Source: Flavobacterium sp. (lineage in GTDB: Bacteria > Bacteroidota > Bacteroidia > Flavobacteriales > Flavobacteriaceae). From it: a DNA stretch of 64,000 bases. Position numbers and translations under genes: made by a program. How positions within the stretch are numbered: position 1 is the stretch's first letter; every line of letters begins with the position of its first letter. Positions 17,374-24,924 of the stretch are shown here, in pieces. The stretch is from the NCBI GenBank assembly GCA_029946065.1, contig JAQSDU010000014.1:491260-555259 (forward strand). The letters run 5' to 3'. The notes beneath the pieces are model-generated. The model was not told where the DNA came from. It was given only the letters and a program-made list of their open reading frames with translations, and made no database searches.

Positions 17374-19614
17374 TTATTTAACTAACTCAAATTTTTCTTT
17401 TAATTCGGCATCTGAACTTCCTCCAACGAAAACTTCGAAATCACCGGCTTCTGCCATGCTTTTTCCTTCCATATTGTAGAATTTCAAATCTTCTGAAGAG
17501 ATATCAAAACTTACGGTTCTTGTTTCTCCTTTTTTAAGCGTAATTTTTTCGAAGCCTTTCAGCTCTTTCACCGGGCGTGTTACCGAACCAACTAAATCCC
17601 TTATGTATAATTGTACCACTTCTGCCCCATCGTAGTTTCCTGTATTAGCCACATCAACAGAAACTCTGAACTTTCCGTCAAAATTGATTTTAGCAGTCGA
17701 AAGTTTCAGGTTCGAATAGGCGAAAGTTGTATAGCTCAATCCAAATCCAAACGGATAAAGCGGACTATTATCTGAATCGGTATATCTCGATTTGTATTTC
17801 TGCTCTGCGTCGGTGCTGCCTAAATACGGACGACCTGTGTTTTTATGGTTGTAATAAATCGGAATTTGTCCGACACTTCTCGGAAACGAAATCGGTAGTT
17901 TTCCATTCGGGTTATTTTGTCCGAAAAGCGTTTGGGCAATCGCATCGCCACCACGTGTTCCTGACCACCAAGTTTCTAAGATAGCATCCATGTTTTCGGC
18001 TTCCCAAGAAAGGGTGAGTGGTCTTCCATTCATTAAAACGAGAACGATTGGCTTGCCGAGTTTTTTTAGTTCCATCAAAAATTCCTTTTGGATTGATGGC
18101 AAATCGATATTGGTTTGTGAGCCCGCTTCTCCACTTTGATTTTCTCTTTCGCCCATCACGGCAACAATCACATCAGCTTTCTTAGCATTGTCAATAGCTT
18201 GTTGCATCATGTCGCGTTTGTTGCCTTGTAGTTCAACGCCGTTGTCAAAAGTCATGTTTTCGGGATTGCCTAATAGCTTCGTAACGCCCTCTTTTACGCT
18301 CGTCGCAAAACCATCGCGATCGCCTAAAGCTGCCCAAGAACCTATAATGTTAAATTCATCACTCACTAAAGGCCCAACAAATGCAATTTTTTTTCCTCTG
18401 CTAAGCGGTAAAACGGCACTATCATTTTTTAACAAAACCAAAGATTTTTTGGCTACATCTAATGATGCTTCTAAGAAATCCGGTCTATAAATCGTTGCAG
18501 CTTCGCGCTTTTCGTCGCAATAACGGTAAGGATCTTCAAATAATCCTAAATCATATTTTACATCCAAAACCCTTTTACACGCATCGTTAATGACATCAAT
18601 AGATACTTTTCCTTCGTCGTAAGATTGTTTTAGTGTACTCATAAAAGTACCTCCAACCATGTCCATATCCAGACCAGCATTGAGTGCCAATTGCGCTGCG
18701 TCTTTTTCGTCTTTTGCAAATCCGTGGGCAATCATTTCGTTTACGCCGGTGTAATCTGAGACGATCATTCCGTCAAATTGCCATTCGCCTTTCAATACAT
18801 CACGCATCAAATGGCGGTTTGCTGTTGACGGAACGCCCGAAATTTCGTTGAAAGAAGCCATAAAAGTTTTCACTCCAGCATCAACGGCGGCTTTAAATGG
18901 TGGTAAATAAGTATCACGCAAAACGCGTTCCGACATATCAGTTGTGTTGTAATCGCGTCCAGCTTCCGCGGCACCATAAGCAGCGAAATGTTTGGCACAA
19001 GCTAAAATCGTATTGTTTTTTGACAAATCATCGCCTTGAAAACCTTTTACGTTGGCAACAGCCATTTTAGCGCCAAGGAAAACATCTTCACCAGAACCTT
19101 CGGAAACACGTCCCCATCTTGGATCGCGAGCGATGTCAACCATTGGTGCGAATGTCCAGTGAATGCCTCCGGAAGATGCTTCTGTTGCGGCAACTCTTGC
19201 TGCCAATTCTACTGCTGACGGATCGAAAGACGATGCCATTCCGAGGTTGATTGGGAAAATAGTTTTGTAACCATGGATCACGTCATGCCCAAAAAGCAGA
19301 GGGATTTTCAAACGGGAATTATCTAGATTTATTTTTTGAATCATTCTGGTGTTCGCAGCACCTGTCGCATTTAAGACAGAACCTACTTTTCCTTGTTGGA
19401 TTCTTGTAATATAATTGTCACCTTGCTTTGGACCTGTAACCGTTCCATCAGAAGAAAATTGCACCAACTGATAAATCTTTTCATCAACAGTCATTTTAGA
19501 CATTAAGTCGGCAACAAATGCTGCTTTGGGTTTTATGGCAACTGTTTTTTCCTTTTTCTGGGCGTAACCCGAAAATACTGATAAGGCGAGTAGTATCAAA
19601 AATTTATTCTTCAT
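17374..19614 (-). CDS. bglX: Beta-glucosidase BglX, glycoside hydrolase family 3
   Basis: The protein has 746 residues with a signal peptide (MKNKFLILLALSVFSGYAQ). It has the full GH3 layout: a barrel with LLFGHDVIHGYKTIFPINLG and the catalytic nucleophile Asp287 in GMIVSDYTGV, an alpha/beta sandwich (VVAVMGERENQSGEAGSQTN), and a C-terminal FN3-like domain. It hydrolyses beta-glucosides in the periplasm. A close family type in Bacteroides thetaiotaomicron (BT_3567) prefers beta-1,2-linked sophoro-oligosaccharides and is encoded beside a GH144, as here. It is 32 bp from the upstream GH144 gene, so it belongs to the same operon. Confidence 0.92.
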   Translation of the reverse strand: MKNKFLILLALSVFSGYAQKKEKTVAIKPKAAFVADLMSKMTVDEKIYQLVQFSSDGTVTGPKQGDNYITRIQQGKVGSVLNATGAANTRMIQKINLDNSRLKIPLLFGHDVIHGYKTIFPINLGMASSFDPSAVELAARVAATEASSGGIHWTFAPMVDIARDPRWGRVSEGSGEDVFLGAKMAVANVKGFQGDDLSKNNTILACAKHFAAYGAAEAGRDYNTTDMSERVLRDTYLPPFKAAVDAGVKTFMASFNEISGVPSTANRHLMRDVLKGEWQFDGMIVSDYTGVNEMIAHGFAKDEKDAAQLALNAGLDMDMVGGTFMSTLKQSYDEGKVSIDVINDACKRVLDVKYDLGLFEDPYRYCDEKREAATIYRPDFLEASLDVAKKSLVLLKNDSAVLPLSRGKKIAFVGPLVSDEFNIIGSWAALGDRDGFATSVKEGVTKLLGNPENMTFDNGVELQGNKRDMMQQAIDNAKKADVIVAVMGERENQSGEAGSQTNIDLPSIQKEFLMELKKLGKPIVLVLMNGRPLTLSWEAENMDAILETWWSGTRGGDAIAQTLFGQNNPNGKLPISFPRSVGQIPIYYNHKNTGRPYLGSTDAEQKYKSRYTDSDNSPLYPFGFGLSYTTFAYSNLKLSTAKINFDGKFRVSVDVANTGNYDGAEVVQLYIRDLVGSVTRPVKELKGFEKITLKKGETRTVSFDISSEDLKFYNMEGKSMAEAGDFEVFVGGSSDAELKEKFELVK

Positions 19615-19646
19615 GCGATTGTTTTATTGTGGTTTATTGTGTTCTT

Positions 19647-21050
19647 TTATCTTGTATTTAAATCATATTTTCCGGATTGAAATCCTAGTTTTAGCAAGCC
19701 ATTTTTGACTTCCGGAGCGTTCATAAACAATTTCCACAGCAATCCGGAGCGGTAATTTTCAATCATTACGACGGTTGGTCCTTGATCAATTGCCAAGTAT
19801 TGTTTTGCGGCAGTTTTGTGGTCACAGCTATGTGCGTCATAAAAACCAGCGTCGCCCCACATTTCATCCTTATAATTCTCATAAAAATTATGCATTGCTG
19901 CAAGTGATTCTGTTGGCGTATAAACGATTGAACTTATAGCCGCTGTTGGTGAAATCACGCCGACATCGTTGCTTGGCATGTGGGCATTGTATCCGATTCT
20001 GGCTTTTGAATCGTAGCCTACAGTTCCTTCTGTGTTGATGGAATAAGAGGCTGTTAATCCCCAATAATTCTGTCCGTAGCATTTGAATTTCTTCGGATTT
20101 TCGACGCAATATAAATAATCAATTTTAACTTGATTGTAATTTAAATCCCAATAATTGGCATATTTGTCCGACAATTGGTGTGGATCAAGTCCGACGTAAG
20201 AATAATGCGTCCAAAACAACGGACCTCCATATTCATCTGCACCGTTATGCTTTAGTACCAAAGGCAAATTGTATTTTGTTTTTTTGGAAACAATTTTTCC
20301 TTTTCTTGCCCAGCAATTGTGATATACCGATGGGTTTATTGAATGTTCAGGTGAAGCGCTTGCCAATACATAAGCAATCAGGCATTCGTTGTAACCTTCG
20401 AGTGGAAAATTCATCTGCCATGCATAATTAGGCGACCAGTGCCAATATAATTTTTGTTCGTTGTTCGTGTACCATTTATAATCTACGCCTTTCCATAGGG
20501 CATCGTATTTTGCTGCTATGGCTTTTTCGGGTTCATTCCCGTCTTTCAGAAATTCCCGCACACAGATAATTCCTTGACATAAAAATGATGTTTCAACGAT
20601 ATCACCGCCGTTGTCTTTTTTTCCGAAAGGAATTATTTTTCCAGTATTACCGTCGAGCCAATGCGGCCATGCACCATGAAAACGATCTGCTTTTGCGAGA
20701 AAATTGGCAATTTTATCCAATCTTTTTAGGGCTTTTTCTTTTGCAATATATTTTTGATTTACGGCTGCAATTATCGACATTAGTCCGAAACCAGACCCTC
20801 CGACTGCTAAAATATGGGCGTCATTTTCGGGATATTTTCCGTCTGGAAAAAAACGCTCGCGCGCCATTCCTGAATTAGGTTCTGCAAAATCCCAAAAATA
20901 TTTGAAGGTTTGCTTTTCAACTGTATCAATTAATTGCTCGTCTGTAAGTTTGCTTTCTACTTTTGGTGTGGCAACTGCTATGATTTCCTTTTTATCGGTT
21001 TTACAGCTTACCAAAATAATAATAAAATATGTCAGTATTATTTTCCTCAT
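19647..21050 (-). CDS. GH144 beta-1,2-glucanase-like lipoprotein (copy 1)
   Basis: This 467-residue lipoprotein has its lipobox cysteine at Cys16 (IIILVSCKTD). The body is the (alpha/alpha)6 barrel formerly called putative glucoamylase and now GH144: EKQTFKYFWDFAEPNSGMA, GGSGFGLMSI, WHWSPNYAWQMNFPLEGYNE, GPLFWTHYSYVGLDP, PTESLAAMHNFYENYKDEMW. The founding GH144 member from Chitinophaga pinensis is an endo-beta-1,2-glucanase, and another member releases sophorose from chain ends. Compared with copy 2 downstream in this list, this copy has a 7-residue insertion in VGYDSKARIGYNAHMPS. The start is 9 bp after the copy 2 stop, so the two are in one operon. Confidence 0.88.
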   Translation of the reverse strand: MRKIILTYFIIILVSCKTDKKEIIAVATPKVESKLTDEQLIDTVEKQTFKYFWDFAEPNSGMARERFFPDGKYPENDAHILAVGGSGFGLMSIIAAVNQKYIAKEKALKRLDKIANFLAKADRFHGAWPHWLDGNTGKIIPFGKKDNGGDIVETSFLCQGIICVREFLKDGNEPEKAIAAKYDALWKGVDYKWYTNNEQKLYWHWSPNYAWQMNFPLEGYNECLIAYVLASASPEHSINPSVYHNCWARKGKIVSKKTKYNLPLVLKHNGADEYGGPLFWTHYSYVGLDPHQLSDKYANYWDLNYNQVKIDYLYCVENPKKFKCYGQNYWGLTASYSINTEGTVGYDSKARIGYNAHMPSNDVGVISPTAAISSIVYTPTESLAAMHNFYENYKDEMWGDAGFYDAHSCDHKTAAKQYLAIDQGPTVVMIENYRSGLLWKLFMNAPEVKNGLLKLGFQSGKYDLNTR

Positions 21051-21059
21051 ATTTGTTTT

Positions 21060-22451
21060 TTAGAATCCGTATTTCCCTGAATGAAAACCCAGATTTAATA
21101 GTCCTTGTTGCACTTCCGGAGCATTCATAAATAAATTCCAGAGCAATTCACTACGGTAGTTTTCGATCATGACCACTTGCGGTCCTTGGTCAATTGCGAG
21201 ATATCTTTTTGCAGACCAGTTATATTGTTTGCTGTGAGCATCATAAAAACCAGCCGGTCCCCACGTTTGTGCATTGTAATTTTCGTATAAATTATGCATT
21301 ACCGCCAATGATTCTGTTGGCAAATAAACCACTGAACTCACCGCTGCTGTTGGCGAGATAACACCTTTGTCATTGCTTGGCATGTGTGCGTCATAGCCTA
21401 CACTTCCATCTGTATTTCTAGAATAAGAAGCAGTCAATCCCCAATAATTAGCACCATAACCTGCAAAACCTAGTGGATTTGCGACGCAGTATAAATAGTC
21501 AATTTTATTTTGGTTAAAATTTACATCCCAATAACTAGCATATTGATCCGTAAGCTGTTTTGGATTAAGCCCAAGATACGAATAATGCGACCAGAATAAA
21601 GGGCCTCCATACTGTGCAGCCCCATTGTGTTTTAGAATAAGCGGAAAACCATACTGCACGTTTCCAGAAACAATTGCGCCGCTTCTCGCCCATCCTGTAT
21701 GATACGAATCAGCATTTATGATTGGATGTGTTGGTGAAGCTGCCGCCATCACATAAGTAATAAGACATTCATTATACCCTTCTAATGGAAAATTCATCTG
21801 CCAATCATATTCAGGTGACCAATGCCAGTAGAGCACGTTTTGTCCATTTCTGTACCAATCCCAGTCAACGCCTTTCCAAAGTTCATCATATTTTTGTGCC
21901 AATGCCTGTTCTTCGGCATTACCATTTTTGAAATACTCACGAACGGTAATCATACCTACGGTCAAGAAAGAAGTTTCGACTAGATCGCCACCGTTGTCTT
22001 TTGTGCCGAAAGGTTTTACGTGTCCGGTTGTGCCTTCAATCCAATGCGACCAAGCACCGTGAAATCTATCTGCCGTATTTAGAAAATTGGCAATTTTATT
22101 GAGCCTATCAATCCCCTCACTTCTTGAAACATAACCTCGTGAAATTCCAGCCACCAATGACATTAATCCAAATCCGGAGCCTCCGGTTGTAATTACGTGT
22201 TCATCGTTTGAAGGATCATCCACATGATATCGTTCTCGTGCCATACCTGAATTGGTTTCGGCATAATCCCAAAAATATTTGAACGTTTGCTTTTCGACCA
22301 GATCTAATAGGTCTGCATCAGACAATGGCGTAGGCGGAACTGTAGGATTTTCCGGTGTAGGATTTTCCGGAACAGTCGCATTTGCCGGATCTGAACTGCT
22401 GCAATCCGTTAATAGTACCGCTGAAAATAGTAGGAGATGGAGAAGCTTCAT
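21060..22451 (-). CDS. GH144 beta-1,2-glucanase-like lipoprotein (copy 2)
   Basis: This 463-residue lipoprotein has lipobox cysteine in LLTDCSSSD, followed by a Pro/Thr-rich linker of about 25 residues (NPTPENPTVPPTPL). Its catalytic barrel shares long identical stretches with copy 1, such as the EKQTFKYFWDYAETNSGMARER region and the AIDQGPQVVMIENYRS region. It lacks the copy 1 insertion, reading VGYDAHMPSNDKGVISPTA. Paired endo- and exo-acting GH144 enzymes would be a natural division of labour, but which copy does what cannot be read here. The linker fits display away from the membrane. A hairpin precedes the gene at 22462-22498. Confidence 0.88.
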   Translation of the reverse strand: MKLLHLLLFSAVLLTDCSSSDPANATVPENPTPENPTVPPTPLSDADLLDLVEKQTFKYFWDYAETNSGMARERYHVDDPSNDEHVITTGGSGFGLMSLVAGISRGYVSRSEGIDRLNKIANFLNTADRFHGAWSHWIEGTTGHVKPFGTKDNGGDLVETSFLTVGMITVREYFKNGNAEEQALAQKYDELWKGVDWDWYRNGQNVLYWHWSPEYDWQMNFPLEGYNECLITYVMAAASPTHPIINADSYHTGWARSGAIVSGNVQYGFPLILKHNGAAQYGGPLFWSHYSYLGLNPKQLTDQYASYWDVNFNQNKIDYLYCVANPLGFAGYGANYWGLTASYSRNTDGSVGYDAHMPSNDKGVISPTAAVSSVVYLPTESLAVMHNLYENYNAQTWGPAGFYDAHSKQYNWSAKRYLAIDQGPQVVMIENYRSELLWNLFMNAPEVQQGLLNLGFHSGKYGF

Positions 22452-22461
22452 TGTGATTTAT

Positions 22462-22498
22462 AATAATGCCTGCCTAGTAAACACTACGACAGGCATTA
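22462..22498 (-). other. Intra-operon hairpin between the LamG and GH144 genes
   Basis: ATAATGCCTG (22462-22471) pairs perfectly with CAGGCATTAT (22489-22498) around a 17-base loop. No T-run follows on the minus strand, so it is more likely an mRNA stabilising or processing element than a full terminator. It lies between the binding-protein part and the enzyme part of the operon. Confidence 0.5.
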
Positions 22499-22517
22499 TG
22501 TGCTATTAAATTAATTA

Positions 22518-23384
22518 TTATTTTTTCGTAGTAAACAGCTCTTGAACTTCAGCTTCTGTAAGCGCAGTGTTGTACAATCTGAATTGGTCTAAACCGCCTT
22601 TCCAATTCGAGTACAGCCAGTTGTCTCCGCTTGGAATTTGCGATTGCGGACCATTTCCGATTCTTAAAGCTGAAATTTTAGAATCATCAAGGTTGATTGG
22701 CCCATGTGTTCCCCATGTTTTTGTGCCTTTGCTTACGCCATCAATAAACATTGTAAAACCTGAAGTTGTAGCATCATAAACAAATGCGAAATGGTGCCAT
22801 TGGTTGTCTAAAACGCCTTCGATAGAATTTTCATTTTCCCAAGTCATCCAAGTATCAGCCAAATTGGCATCGATCATAACAAACTTGATAGCTGCTGCAG
22901 ATGCGGAGCCACCATATTGATCAAATAAAAGCATCATCGTACCACCAGACCAGTGACCGTTTGAAGATGGAAGGCTGAAAATATGCTCAGCACCCGGATT
23001 CATACCATTTTTGGTTTGTCCAGCATGTTTTTCCCAAAATGACACCGTGAAACTTTCGGCAGTTTTTGCCCAATCGTTTGGTTTTGGGTAACTGATCATT
23101 CTATCGGCATCACCTTGAACACCTTTACCGCTAACACCTTCAATTTGTGTGAAATTGTTTTCGGTTGGGAATTTAGCTCTGGTTTCATCAACTGCTTGCA
23201 TTAAAGGATTTGTACTTTCGCGGTCAAAAGTTACATAAAACTTCAACGCACCTCCTGCCGGATTTTCATCTACAGGATAGTCACCCAACGCAGGACGATC
23301 CATGTTTTGGGAGCATCCTGCCAGCGCAAGTACAGCAATAACTGCCAAACCTACCTGTCTGAAACTAATGTTTAATTTTTTCAT
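22518..23384 (-). CDS. LamG-domain lipoprotein, probable surface glycan-binding protein
   Basis: The protein has 288 residues from the ATG at 23384. An in-frame ATG nine codons earlier would spoil the signal peptide. The lipobox cysteine is in VLALAGCSQNM. The body is a concanavalin-like LamG jelly roll: SFTVSFWEKHAGQ, NQWHHFAFVYDATTSGFTMFIDGV, NWLYSNWKGGLDQFRLYNTALTEAEVQELF. It directly follows the susD-like gene, where surface glycan-binding proteins usually lie in such loci. Carbohydrate binding is inferred from this position; LamG domains can also bind proteins. Confidence 0.82.
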   Translation of the reverse strand: MKKLNISFRQVGLAVIAVLALAGCSQNMDRPALGDYPVDENPAGGALKFYVTFDRESTNPLMQAVDETRAKFPTENNFTQIEGVSGKGVQGDADRMISYPKPNDWAKTAESFTVSFWEKHAGQTKNGMNPGAEHIFSLPSSNGHWSGGTMMLLFDQYGGSASAAAIKFVMIDANLADTWMTWENENSIEGVLDNQWHHFAFVYDATTSGFTMFIDGVSKGTKTWGTHGPINLDDSKISALRIGNGPQSQIPSGDNWLYSNWKGGLDQFRLYNTALTEAEVQELFTTKK

Positions 23385-23429
23385 AGTTATAAATTTATTT
23401 AAATTATTCAATAATTATCTAATTGATTA

Positions 23430-24911
23430 TTAATAGTTTGGATTTTGTATAAGTACACCACCAGACTGATCAATTGCAGTTTGCGGAATTGGATAAAACT
23501 TATTCTTATCCTGATAACCCAGACCACCTAAAACGGATACTGCATCACCCCAACGCACTAAATCGTAAAATCTTTCGCCCTCAAGTGCCAACTCTATACG
23601 TCTTTCATGTTTTATGGCTGCTCTTACAGTACCCTGATCACCAGATGTTACATCAGGAAGCACCGAGTTATTGCCTGAACGTGCTCTTGCACGAACTTGA
23701 TTGAGATAAGAAACGGCTGTTGCAGTCTGTCCATTTTCATTGGCCGCTTCGGCAGCCATTAACAATACATCGGCATAACGCATAATCCTAATATTAGCCC
23801 AGTGGTTTTTATTTTCACCATAATTATCTCTTTCAGTTTTAAGAGTATAGGCCTTTTTGTTCCAGTATTGTTGTGCCAATGGAGGAGCACTTGGAAGTAT
23901 ATTTCCGTAGCCGTCATCTTGTCCTGAAGTTAATATAGTTGCCGCTTTTCTTGGATCGCCAGGTTCGAAAGCATCTATGAGCGCCTGAGTCGGTACGTTG
24001 AAGCCCCAACCTAAATCCCAAGTACTAGTTCCGCGAATACCTTGTGACTCCCAGTAGTTATTAGAATAATTAACGCCAGCCAATCTTAGGAATTGGATTT
24101 CAAAAACAGTTTCCGAAGAATTATCTGCCTTTTGTAGGAACAATTCACTAAAATTTGGATAAAGACTGTAACCATAACTCATTACAGCATCAAATTGTGT
24201 TGCTGCTTGAGCCCAATTTTGCTGATATAGGTATAATTTTCCTAACAGCGACTGAGCGAATCCTTTGGTAGCTCTTCCAGGATATTCAGGCCAGTTCGTT
24301 GGTAAGTTTTCAATAGCAAAAGTCAGGTCGCTGACGATTTGTGCATCAACATCTGCAATCGAAGACTTTGCTTTGGTTTCATCACCTGGATTAACGATTT
24401 TATTGGTAATGATTGGTACTTCTCCATAATCTCTTCTCAACTCAAAGAAGCAAAAAGCGCGAATTGCCATCGCCTCTGCCTTATTTGTAAGACTTCCTTG
24501 ATCAGTATTGCCAGATTCTTCAACGGCAGCAACAAGGTCATTACAAGCGAAAATAATCTTATAGTGCCCATTCCAATTGGAGCCTGCAAAATTTTCAGCA
24601 GCCGAATATTGATAGGCATCAAAGATAGTTCCATAAGCAGCCGCATCGGTAGAAGTACTACCTTTTGCAGCATCGTCAGAACGGATGCTCTGGAACCAAT
24701 ATCTTTGCCAAGTGGTTACACCATCCTCAGACCTGAGCTGACCGTATAAACCGAAAGCCTTTTCTTCAAAGCCGCCAGCAGCGATATCACCTTCGGTTGC
24801 AACACCAAGAGGTTTTCTGTCTAGGAAGCTATCGTCATCACAGGCAGTAGTAGTTAATGCCAAACTAGCAACTGCGACAAACGATAATTTAATAAAATTT
24901 ATTTTTTTCAT
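23430..24911 (-). CDS. SusD-like RagB nutrient-binding outer-membrane lipoprotein
   Basis: The protein has 493 residues from the ATG at 24911, which opens the signal peptide MKKINFIKLSFVAVASLALT and a lipobox in TTTACDDDS. A much longer in-frame start at 25118 overlaps the SusC gene and was rejected. SusD features are FLDRKPLG near the N-terminus, AEAMAIRAFCFFELRRDYG (TPR region), ADVLLMAAEAAN, ERRIELALEGERFYDLVRWG and the closing NKFYPIPQTAID. It caps the SusC pore and captures oligosaccharide at the surface. It starts 13 bp after the SusC stop. Confidence 0.93.
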   Translation of the reverse strand: MKKINFIKLSFVAVASLALTTTACDDDSFLDRKPLGVATEGDIAAGGFEEKAFGLYGQLRSEDGVTTWQRYWFQSIRSDDAAKGSTSTDAAAYGTIFDAYQYSAAENFAGSNWNGHYKIIFACNDLVAAVEESGNTDQGSLTNKAEAMAIRAFCFFELRRDYGEVPIITNKIVNPGDETKAKSSIADVDAQIVSDLTFAIENLPTNWPEYPGRATKGFAQSLLGKLYLYQQNWAQAATQFDAVMSYGYSLYPNFSELFLQKADNSSETVFEIQFLRLAGVNYSNNYWESQGIRGTSTWDLGWGFNVPTQALIDAFEPGDPRKAATILTSGQDDGYGNILPSAPPLAQQYWNKKAYTLKTERDNYGENKNHWANIRIMRYADVLLMAAEAANENGQTATAVSYLNQVRARARSGNNSVLPDVTSGDQGTVRAAIKHERRIELALEGERFYDLVRWGDAVSVLGGLGYQDKNKFYPIPQTAIDQSGGVLIQNPNY

Positions 24912-24924
24912 AATCATATTTTTT

